Source: an uncultured Peptococcaceae bacterium
GTDB taxonomy: Bacteria; Bacillota; Peptococcia; Peptococcales; Peptococcaceae
Assembly: GCA_900552455.1 (NCBI GenBank)
Contig: URZX01000028.1
Coordinates: 1 to 27,591 of the forward strand
Length of the DNA: 27,591 bases
Reading direction: 5' to 3'
The notes under the pieces: generated by a model
What the model saw: only the letters and a program-made list of their open reading frames with translations
Database searches by the model: none
What the model was told of the DNA's origin: nothing
Part shown: positions 21,842-27,591 of the stretch, piece after piece
Numbering within the stretch: position 1 is the first letter of the stretch
Layout: every line of letters begins with the position of its first letter
Translations under genes and position numbers: made by a program

Positions 21842-22294
21842 ATGAAAATTTCAACGAAAGGACGCTACGGGCTGCGGGTCATGATCGATCTTGCAACCTA
21901 CAGCGTCGATAAACACATTCCACTGCGTGAGATCTCCAAACGGCAGAATATCACCATCAAATACCTGGAGCAGATCATGACGCCGCTGCTCCGAGCTGGT
22001 TATGTCACGAGCTTCCGTGGCAACAACGGTGGCTATCAGCTGGCGTGCGCGCCGGCAGATGTGAGCGTGGGCGAGATCATCCGCACGATGGAAGGCTCGC
22101 TGGCGCCGGTGGCTTGTCTGGAAGGGGAGGAAAACACCTGCCCGAACCGCGACGTTTGCCAGACGCTGCCTGTGTGGGAGCGGTTGGATGCGCTGATCGG
22201 CGATTATCTCAACAGCATCAGCCTGCAGGATCTTTTGAACGACGACCATCAGGCGCACGAGACCTGCCCGCTGACCCAGGGACGCCGCAGCTGA
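21842..22294 (+). CDS. Rrf2-family regulator, IscR-like
   Basis: A 150-residue transcription factor beginning MKISTKGRYGLR, the usual Rrf2 opening, with a winged helix-turn-helix (IPLREISKRQNITIKYLEQIMTPLLRAGYV) and wing FRGNNGGYQL. Three cysteines C92, C100 and C106 occur where IscR has its [2Fe-2S] ligands (C92, C98, C104), with a slightly longer first gap. A cluster-sensing role in iron-sulfur or cysteine metabolism is plausible; CymR-type members lack these cysteines. I start at 21842 rather than the GTG/ATG at 21833/21836 because AGGGGTG lies about seven bases before it. No iscS or suf genes follow, which is unusual for an IscR locus; the next gene (25 bp away) is a CorC-like membrane protein. 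Confidence 0.88.
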   Translation: MKISTKGRYGLRVMIDLATYSVDKHIPLREISKRQNITIKYLEQIMTPLLRAGYVTSFRGNNGGYQLACAPADVSVGEIIRTMEGSLAPVACLEGEENTCPNRDVCQTLPVWERLDALIGDYLNSISLQDLLNDDHQAHETCPLTQGRRS

Positions 22295-22319
22295 CTGTCG
22301 AAACAGAGGGGGAATTGGC

Positions 22320-23594
22320 ATGATCTATGCCACATATAGCCTGGTGATCCTGGCGCTGATCCTGTGCTCGGCGTTCTTTTCCCTGGCTGAAATGTCGTTT
22401 TTGCTCGCCAGTCCCGTGACCCTGCGCCATTGGGCGGAGGACGAGGACAATCGCTCCGCAGCGGTGGCGCTGGGGATGCTCGACGACGCCAACCGCGTGC
22501 TGACGACGATCAACATCGGCGACACCATCGTCAATCTGGCGGCGGTGATGCTAGGAACGTGGTTCTTTTTCGTCTACTATTCCGGCCAGGGGATCATCGT
22601 CGGCGTGGTCGTGCTCTTTCTGGCGATCCTCATCATCGGTGAGATCTTGCCGCGCATGATCGCGCAGCGCTACGAGAACCGAGTGTTCTGTCGCGTGGCG
22701 ATGCCGCTGAAGCTGCTGGTGACGCTGCTGCGTCCGCTGACGTTTATTTTTGGCAGCGGCCATGTGATCATGGAGCGCGCCGGTCGCGAGGACGACGAAG
22801 AGGAATACGTCGAGGACGAGCTTCTGAATATGCTTGACGAAGCAGAAAGCGGCGGCGAGATGGAGGCGCGCGAGAGCGACCTCATCCGTTCGGCGATCAA
22901 TTTTGAAGAGCTGCTCGTCAAGGATATTTTGCAGCCGCGCGTGCGCGTTGTCGCCATTGACGACGAGATGGATGTGCGCGAGGTGCTGGATGTTTTCTCG
23001 GATACCGGCTATTCGCGACTGCCAGTGTATCACGACAGCATCGACAACATCATCGGCATTTTGCATCTCAAGGATGTGTTCAACACCATGCTCGACGGCG
23101 AGCTGCGTGAATATGTGTCGTTGCTCCAGCCAGTGGAATTTGTTTTCATCCAGTCGAAGGCGTCGAGCCTGCTCATGAGCCTGCAGAAAAATCAGTCACA
23201 CATGGCTGTCGTTGTCGACGAATACGGCGGCACAGCAGGCATTGTCACCCTCGAGGATATCATCGAGGAATTGGTCGGCGATATCTGGGACGAGCACGAC
23301 GAAGTGGCTGAGCAGCCGATCCGCGCCATCGAGCCGACGGTTTTTGAAGCCGATGCGAACATGGACATCGACGATTTCTTTGAGTACTTTGGTCTGGATT
23401 TTGACGATTACGAGGACGACATCGACGCCTCCTCCCTTGGCGGATGGGTCGTCGATCTGCTCGATCATCTCGCCAGCCCAGGTGAGGTGGCGACCTTCCC
23501 GCCGTTCACCATCACCGTGCTCGAAGTGGAAAAACGACACATCGAAAAAGTGCGCGTCGTCGTCGCGGAAGAGACGGCGAGCGAGGAAGAATGA
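22320..23594 (+). CDS. CorC/HlyC-family membrane protein (CNNM-CBS)
   Basis: A 424-residue member of the DUF21/CNNM-CBS-CorC_HlyC family. The first 140 residues have three to four membrane segments with [12 protein letters not shown] and IGEILPR, as in the DUF21 domain. A linker ([24 protein letters not shown]) leads to two CBS motifs (about 205-325: [23 protein letters not shown] and [28 protein letters not shown]). An acidic C-terminal CorC_HlyC/transporter-associated domain follows (from about 340, with [17 protein letters not shown]). Relatives bind ATP-Mg through the CBS pair and are linked to Mg2+ export or divalent-metal resistance; older annotations call them hemolysins. ATG 22320 has GAGGGGG seven bases upstream. 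It follows the Rrf2 gene in the same likely transcript. Confidence 0.88.
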   Translation: MIYATYSLVILALILCSAFFSLAEMSFLLASPVTLRHWAEDEDNRSAAVALGMLDDANRVLTTINIGDTIVNLAAVMLGTWFFFVYYSGQGIIVGVVVLFLAILIIGEILPRMIAQRYENRVFCRVAMPLKLLVTLLRPLTFIFGSGHVIMERAGREDDEEEYVEDELLNMLDEAESGGEMEARESDLIRSAINFEELLVKDILQPRVRVVAIDDEMDVREVLDVFSDTGYSRLPVYHDSIDNIIGILHLKDVFNTMLDGELREYVSLLQPVEFVFIQSKASSLLMSLQKNQSHMAVVVDEYGGTAGIVTLEDIIEELVGDIWDEHDEVAEQPIRAIEPTVFEADANMDIDDFFEYFGLDFDDYEDDIDASSLGGWVVDLLDHLASPGEVATFPPFTITVLEVEKRHIEKVRVVVAEETASEEE

Positions 23595-23599
23595 TTGTG

Positions 23600-23625
23600 G
23601 TGGGAGCAGGATTGCTCCCACATTT
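23600..23625 (+). terminator. Intercistronic hairpin after the CorC-like gene
   Basis: Perfect GTGGGAGCA/TGCTCCCAC stem with GGAT loop, followed by ATTTTG. The T-run is short, so this is a partial terminator or mRNA-end stabiliser inside a run of co-oriented genes. Confidence 0.5.
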
Positions 23626-23645
23626 TGCGAAAAAGGAGGGGCGCC

Positions 23646-24347
23646 ATGCGGCTGGATAAATATCTCCACGATCTCGGCTTCGGCAGCCGCAAGGAGATCG
23701 ACCATCTGCTCGCACGCAGACAGGTGACGGTGGATGGCGCGCGCGTAAAAAAAGGCGCGACGCAGGTAAAGCCGGAAAGCGTCGTCGCCATCGACGGCGA
23801 ACCCCTCGTTTATGCGCCGACGGTCTGGCTGATGCTGAACAAGCCTGACGGCGTGATCACGGCGACGGAGGATGCGCATCACGAGACGGTGATGGATCTT
23901 TTGCCGGAGCGTTTTGCGCGCATGCAGGTGGCGCCGGTGGGACGTCTCGACAAGGACACGACGGGCCTGCTCCTGCTGACGAACGACGGCGCGCTGGCGC
24001 ATCGGCTGCTCAGTCCGAAACGGCACGTGGAAAAGATCTACGACGTGCGCTACGAGGAAACCCTCGTGCCTGACGCCGTGGCGCGCTGCGCCGCTGGCAT
24101 TGACCTTGGCGATTTTACGAGCGCGCCGGCAGCGCTGGCGCTTTTGGAAGAAGGACATTGCCGGCTCACACTGCGCGAAGGAAAATTCCACCAGGTCAAG
24201 CGCATGCTGCACGCGCTTGGCGGTGTGGTCGTCGCGCTGGAGCGTGTCGCTTTTGGCGGACTGGCGCTCGATGCGGCGCTCGCTGCCGGTCAGTGGCGAT
24301 TGCTCAGCGAAGACGAAGTGGCGCAGCTGCGCGCACAGGTGTTATAA
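23646..24347 (+). CDS. RsuA/RluB-type pseudouridine synthase
   Basis: A 233-residue enzyme that isomerises a uridine in rRNA to pseudouridine. Residues 1-60 are an S4 RNA-binding domain (MRLDKYLHDLGFGSRKEIDHLLARRQVTVDG). The catalytic domain has VWLMLNKPDGVITA, then GRLDKDTTGLLLLTNDG with the catalytic Asp at D102. It ends with KIYDVRYEE and LREGKFHQVKRMLHALG, the family's C-terminal signature. S4 plus this form fits the RsuA/RluB/E/F branch (16S or 23S target); the exact site cannot be read from sequence. ATG 23646 follows AAGGAGGGG; the longer frame from 23595 would begin in the intercistronic hairpin. The next gene starts 17 bases downstream. Confidence 0.92.
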   Translation: MRLDKYLHDLGFGSRKEIDHLLARRQVTVDGARVKKGATQVKPESVVAIDGEPLVYAPTVWLMLNKPDGVITATEDAHHETVMDLLPERFARMQVAPVGRLDKDTTGLLLLTNDGALAHRLLSPKRHVEKIYDVRYEETLVPDAVARCAAGIDLGDFTSAPAALALLEEGHCRLTLREGKFHQVKRMLHALGGVVVALERVAFGGLALDAALAAGQWRLLSEDEVAQLRAQVL

Positions 24348-24364
24348 GTGAAAGGAGACAGATC

Positions 24365-25381
24365 ATGAATTTATACGATTTCGACGAAACCATTTACGAC
24401 GGGGACAGCACCCGCGATTTTGTGCTCTATTGCTACAAAAAATATCCACGCACCCTCGCTTATCTGCCGCGCCAGCTCGCAGCAGTGACCAGCTACATGG
24501 CTGGAAGGATCGACAAGACCACATTTAAGGAACGGTATTTCAGCATGTTCGCTGCCGTGCCGGACATCGACAGCGCCCTCGCTGATTTCTGGGACAGCCA
24601 CGCCGACCGCATCATGCGCTATTATCCGCGCCAGGCGCGTCAGGATGACGTCGTTATTTCCGCGTCGCCGGAATTTATCGTGCGTCCCCTCTGTGAACGC
24701 CTGGGACTGACGCATGTCATCGCCAGCGATGTCGATAAATTCACCGGCCACTTCAACGGCGCGAACTGCTACGGCGCTGAAAAAGTGCGCCGTCTCGAGG
24801 AGGCTGGCTACGATCTCAGCGAAGTGGAGCAGGTTTATTCCGACTCGCTCTCGGATACGCCGATCGCCGAGCTTGGCCAGGAAGCCTTCATCGTCCACAA
24901 GGACGGCAGCCTTGGTCCGTGGGAAGCGCCAAAGCAGAAGGGCATGCAGGGATTTTTCACCCTCTTTAACAAGCGCGAAGCCCTGCTCACCGTCGCCGTC
25001 GGCGCTGCGCATCTGCTCACCGCCGGTCATGTGGCGAAGCTTTTCGTGCGCAAGAAAAAATGGCCAGCCAACGTGACCTACAGCGCCGTGCTCGGATTGA
25101 ACAGCATTTCCATCACCGCGCTCTTGGCGCTTTTCGGCAAAAAAAATGCCACCAGCGCCCGCGTTGCCAAAGCCTTCACGACCCTTTCTCTGCCGCTGGG
25201 CCTGGCGAGCGTGAGCATCGTCAGCGGCATCACCGCGCTCATCGGCGCGCCGATCTTCGCGCTCGGCATCGCCACCGTCTGCGGCCTGCCGCTGCTTTAC
25301 AAAGGGACGCAGCTGCTTTTCCGCAAGGAAATCGCGCAGATGCAGGCGACCCAGCATCTTAAAGAAGGGCAGGACAAATGA
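24365..25381 (+). CDS. HAD-IB phosphatase with membrane C-terminus
   Basis: A 338-residue two-part protein. Residues 1-190 are a HAD phosphatase of the SerB-like IB type: motif I DFDETIYDGDST (D5 nucleophile, D7), motif II VVISASPEF, a motif III Lys in GAEKVRRL, and motif IV YSDSLSDTP (D160, D164). Residues 200-325 hold about four membrane segments (LLTVAVGAAHLLTAG, SAVLGLNSISITALLALFG, LGLASVSIVSGITALIG, FALGIATVCGLPLL). Plain SerB lacks such a tail. The substrate is therefore likely membrane-linked, for example a phospholipid or polyprenyl intermediate, though this is inference. ATG 24365 has AAAGGAGA about six bases upstream; the longer frame from 24158 overlaps the previous gene. Its stop codon overlaps the next start (ATGA), so the two proteins are translationally coupled. 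Confidence 0.82.
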   Translation: MNLYDFDETIYDGDSTRDFVLYCYKKYPRTLAYLPRQLAAVTSYMAGRIDKTTFKERYFSMFAAVPDIDSALADFWDSHADRIMRYYPRQARQDDVVISASPEFIVRPLCERLGLTHVIASDVDKFTGHFNGANCYGAEKVRRLEEAGYDLSEVEQVYSDSLSDTPIAELGQEAFIVHKDGSLGPWEAPKQKGMQGFFTLFNKREALLTVAVGAAHLLTAGHVAKLFVRKKKWPANVTYSAVLGLNSISITALLALFGKKNATSARVAKAFTTLSLPLGLASVSIVSGITALIGAPIFALGIATVCGLPLLYKGTQLLFRKEIAQMQATQHLKEGQDK

Positions 25382-26136
25382 ACATCGCCATCGTTACAGG
25401 CGCGACCTCAGGCTTGGGGCGCGCTTTTTTGGAAGAATGGGCAGCGCAGAGCGCGCACTTCGACGAAGTCTGGCTCGTCAGCCGTCACGCAGACGCGCTG
25501 GAGCGTGTCGCCGCCGCGCTCCCCTGGCAATCGCGCTGCTTTGCCATCGATCTTTCTGCTGCGGACGAGCGCGCGCAGCTTTTCGCCACGCTTGAGCGCG
25601 AGCGTCCACAGGTGCAGGCCCTTGTAAACGCCGCCGGCTATGGCAAGATCGGTCAGGTTGCGCAGATCGCGCCAGACGAGCAGAGCGGCATGGTCGATCT
25701 CAACTGCACCGCTCTCGTCGATCTCACCCAGCGTGCGCTGCCGTTTATGGCAGCGGGCAGTGTCATCTACGAGATCGCTTCCGTCGCCGCTTTTCTGCCG
25801 CAGCCAGGCTTCGCCGTTTACGCCGCCACGAAAGCCTTCGTGCTCTCGTTCTCGCGCGCCCTCGCCGCCGAGCAGAAACGCCGTGGCGTGCGCGTCGTCG
25901 CCGTCTGCCCAAATCCCATGCACACAGCGTTTTTTGAGCGCGCCGGCGAAAAACCGAATCTTTTCAAGCTCCTCTTTTTTGAAAAACCGCGCGATGTCGC
26001 CCGCGCCGCTATGCGCGACGCCGCCAAAGGCCGCGACGTTTCCACTAATTGCCGCATGGCGGGCCTCATCCGCATCGCCGCAAAAATGCTGCCGCATCGC
26101 GCCATCATCCGCATCGAGCGCCTGCTCATGCGTTGA
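25378..26136 (+). CDS. Short-chain dehydrogenase/reductase
   Basis: A 252-residue classical SDR oxidoreductase. The cofactor loop is TGATSGLG (residues 7-14), followed by NAAGYG (the NNAG motif variant) and the catalytic Ser-Tyr-Lys set S135, Y148, K152 (YAATK). The PNPM segment after VAVCP is in the usual substrate-loop place. The Arg/Lys-rich C-terminal stretch with MAGLIRIAAKMLPHRAIIRIERLL looks amphipathic and may touch the membrane. It overlaps the HAD phosphatase by four bases (ATGA), so both probably act in one pathway, perhaps on a lipid. NAD(P)H preference and substrate cannot be told. The gene ends at a good terminator. Confidence 0.88.
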   Translation: MNIAIVTGATSGLGRAFLEEWAAQSAHFDEVWLVSRHADALERVAAALPWQSRCFAIDLSAADERAQLFATLERERPQVQALVNAAGYGKIGQVAQIAPDEQSGMVDLNCTALVDLTQRALPFMAAGSVIYEIASVAAFLPQPGFAVYAATKAFVLSFSRALAAEQKRRGVRVVAVCPNPMHTAFFERAGEKPNLFKLLFFEKPRDVARAAMRDAAKGRDVSTNCRMAGLIRIAAKMLPHRAIIRIERLLMR

Positions 26137-26145
26137 ACCTACGAC

Positions 26146-26181
26146 AAATCCGTCCCTGCGATTTGCTGAGACGGATTTTTT
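26146..26181 (+). terminator. Terminator of the HAD-SDR gene run
   Basis: AAATCCGTC/GACGGATTT stem with a 15-nt loop and a T6 run, ten bases after the SDR stop codon. Confidence 0.85.
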
Positions 26182-26288
26182 ATCAGATATAACCGTTAAA
26201 AGTGATGAAAAATGGAATTTTATCAGATATAGTTGATAAAAAATGGAAATTATGGTATTTTATCAGATATACCTGATGAAATTTTAAC
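26177..26288 (+). repeat. Three operator-like repeats, exact 40-bp period
   Basis: TATCAGATATA begins at 26181, 26221 and 26261. Each is preceded by TTTT, and in copies 2 and 3 an inverted partner follows eight bases after TTTTATCA (TGATAAAA, perfect; TGATGAAA, one mismatch). Copies 1 and 2 also share GATRAAAAATGGAA. The array ends 19 bases before the ATPase start codon and overlaps its promoter. Confidence 0.75.
26233..26261 (+). promoter_or_regulatory. Promoter of the ATPase gene within the repeat array
   Basis: -35 TTGATA (26233-26238), 17-bp spacer, -10 TATTTT (26256-26261). The -35 lies in the right arm of dyad 2 and the -10 touches dyad 3, so a protein bound to the repeats would block RNA polymerase. 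Confidence 0.5.
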
Positions 26289-26306
26289 GCGAAAGCAGGT
26301 GAGACG

Positions 26307-27518
26307 ATGATCAAACGAGAATCTTACATGGCGCGCATCCGTCCGTTTATTGACGGCGATCTGATCAAAGTGCTGACAGGTATCCGTCGCTCGGGAAAAT
26401 CGGTGATGCTCGAGCTGATCAAAGACGAGCTGCGTGCACGCGGCGTGACAGAGGAACAGCTTGTTGCTTTCAATTTTGAAGATATGCGCAACGCGCAGCT
26501 GTGCACGGCGGAAGCTTTGCACGACGAGCTTGTGCGTCGTGCAGCGTCTATTCAAGGAAAGATTTATTTCTTTTTCGACGAGATCCAGGAAGTGGAGCGG
26601 TGGGAGCGCTGCGTGAATTCGTTGCGTGTGGAGATGGACTGCGACATTTATATTACCGGCTCGAATGCCAAGTTGCTTTCCGGCGAGCTGGCGACGTATC
26701 TGGCTGGTCGCTATGTGGAATTTATCATCTATCCATTTTCCTTCAGCGAATTTCTGGCGCTGTACCATTCTGTTGAGCCGGATGCAGACACGCGTACCTG
26801 CTTCGATCGCTATCTGACTTTCGGCGGCATGCCATACCTGGCGAACTTGCGCTTTGATGAAACCGCCTGCCGTCAGTATCTGAGAGATCTGTTTAATTCT
26901 GTGGAGCTCAAGGACATCGTTAAGCGTAATAATGTACGCGATGTGGACATGCTCGAGCGCATCATCGCTTATGTGACAGCGAACATTGGCACAACTTTTT
27001 CGTCGACAGCGATCTCAAAATATCTCAAGAACGAGGGGCGGCGCGTTTCGCCGGAAACGGTGCTGAACTATCTCAAAGCCTGCAGCGACGCTTTTCTGTT
27101 TTACCAGGTGCGCCGTCAGGATCTGCAGGGCAAAAAAATCCTGACCGTCAATGAGAAATATTACGTTGCCGATCATGGCATTCGAGAAGCGGTTGTCGGC
27201 GGTAACATGCGAGACATCAATCTTGTGCTGGAGAATATCGTGTTCATGGAAGCGCTGCGGCGTGGCTACAGTGTCACCGTCGGCAAAGTTGGCGAGCGTG
27301 AGATTGATTTTGTCTGCGAGCGTCACGGGGAAAAATGCTACATCCAGGTCGCATACCTTCTCGCCGCCGAAGAGACGGTGCAGCGAGAGTTCGGTGTGTA
27401 TGAGCATGTGCAGGATAATTTCCCGAAATACGTCGTCAGTCTCGATGAATTCGATATGAGCAGAAACGGCGTGCGCCATTACAACATTCGTGATTTTCTT
27501 CTGGCAGAAAATTGGTGA
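26307..27518 (+). CDS. AAA+ ATPase with DUF4143 domain
   Basis: A 403-residue ATPase of the AAA_14/DUF4143 group. The Walker A motif is TGIRRSGKS (about 24-32), Walker B is IYFFFDEIQEV (about 86-96), sensor 1 is ITGSNAKLLSGE and an Arg-finger-like stretch is LAGRYVEFIIYPFSF. The C-terminal half (from about 200) has a winged-helix-like part (TTFSSTAISKYLKNEGRRVSPETVLNYL). It closes with the fold around GEREIDFVCERHGEKCYIQVAY, which resembles a PD-(D/E)xK nuclease core (E, D and Q/E-x-K-like positions), possibly degraded. These proteins are common and often mobile in anaerobes; their role is not established. ATG 26307 has AGGTGAG about four bases upstream. It is alone, with a 40-bp operator array directly in front. 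Confidence 0.85.
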   Translation: MIKRESYMARIRPFIDGDLIKVLTGIRRSGKSVMLELIKDELRARGVTEEQLVAFNFEDMRNAQLCTAEALHDELVRRAASIQGKIYFFFDEIQEVERWERCVNSLRVEMDCDIYITGSNAKLLSGELATYLAGRYVEFIIYPFSFSEFLALYHSVEPDADTRTCFDRYLTFGGMPYLANLRFDETACRQYLRDLFNSVELKDIVKRNNVRDVDMLERIIAYVTANIGTTFSSTAISKYLKNEGRRVSPETVLNYLKACSDAFLFYQVRRQDLQGKKILTVNEKYYVADHGIREAVVGGNMRDINLVLENIVFMEALRRGYSVTVGKVGEREIDFVCERHGEKCYIQVAYLLAAEETVQREFGVYEHVQDNFPKYVVSLDEFDMSRNGVRHYNIRDFLLAENW

Positions 27519-27591
27519 AAAAAACAGCCTCTGGACAAAGTGATATGCTCCCCATAGAGTAGATACTCGAAATAACAAAAATCGAGCCTAC
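27519..27591. other. Window edge, possible left end of an insertion sequence
   Basis: No gene is visible. GTGATATGCTCCCCATAGAG followed by TAGATA (27539-27564) resembles the ends of some IS3-family elements, from memory only. The window stops too early to tell. Confidence 0.25.

Overview
The window is a chromosomal segment of a bacterium with moderately high GC and Gram-positive-type gene content, most likely an anaerobic member of the Bacillota (Clostridia or Negativicutes; the sequence does not let me choose). Supporting signs are an SGNH-type surface acyltransferase, S-layer-homology (SLH) surface proteins, an FMN riboswitch with an ECF riboflavin transporter, a RelQ-type alarmone synthetase, an Rrf2 regulator, strong AGGAGG ribosome sites and many TTGACA-17-TATAAT promoters. 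There is no rRNA, CRISPR array or prophage.

Layout. (1) 1-2320: a minus-strand K+/H+ antiporter flanked on both sides by two paralogous small structured RNAs that I cannot assign to a known family. (2) 2350-3406: an IS481-like insertion sequence, AT-richer than its surroundings, sitting just upstream of the mltG promoter. (3) 3.4-7.2 kb: mltG and an OatA-like acyltransferase, a peptidoglycan-tailoring pair. (4) 7.3-8.5 kb: a GldA-like metal-dependent alcohol dehydrogenase. (5) 8.5-9.7 kb: an FMN riboswitch, split by about 288 nt inside loop L2, controlling ribU. (6) 9.7-13.1 kb: divergent peptidoglycan polymerases, a stand-alone GT51 glycosyltransferase and a bifunctional class A PBP with a Gly-Thr/Trp repeat tail. 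(7) 13.1-20.1 kb: two SLH surface-protein loci on either side of glpK; the first is broken by three single-base shifts, one in an A7 tract. (8) 20.1-21.7 kb, minus strand: relQ, a short RNA resembling the antitoxin of holin-like type I toxin systems but without a toxin, tRNA-Lys(CTT) and a 107-aa unknown protein. (9) 21.75-26.2 kb: an IscR-like Rrf2 regulator with a perfect palindrome at its promoter, then a CorC/HlyC-type membrane protein, an RsuA-type pseudouridine synthase, a membrane-anchored HAD phosphatase and an SDR oxidoreductase, closely spaced. (10) 26.2-27.5 kb: an AAA+/DUF4143 ATPase preceded by three operator-like repeats at an exact 40-bp period.

Functionally the window is dominated by cell-envelope work: septum/glycan processing (MltG), O-acylation, glycan polymerisation and cross-linking, and SLH surface proteins. 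Glycerol metabolism (glycerol kinase and a glycerol-dehydrogenase-like enzyme) and riboflavin uptake are interspersed. The least ordinary features are non-coding: the twin small RNAs, the split riboswitch, the orphan antitoxin-like RNA and the 40-bp operator array.
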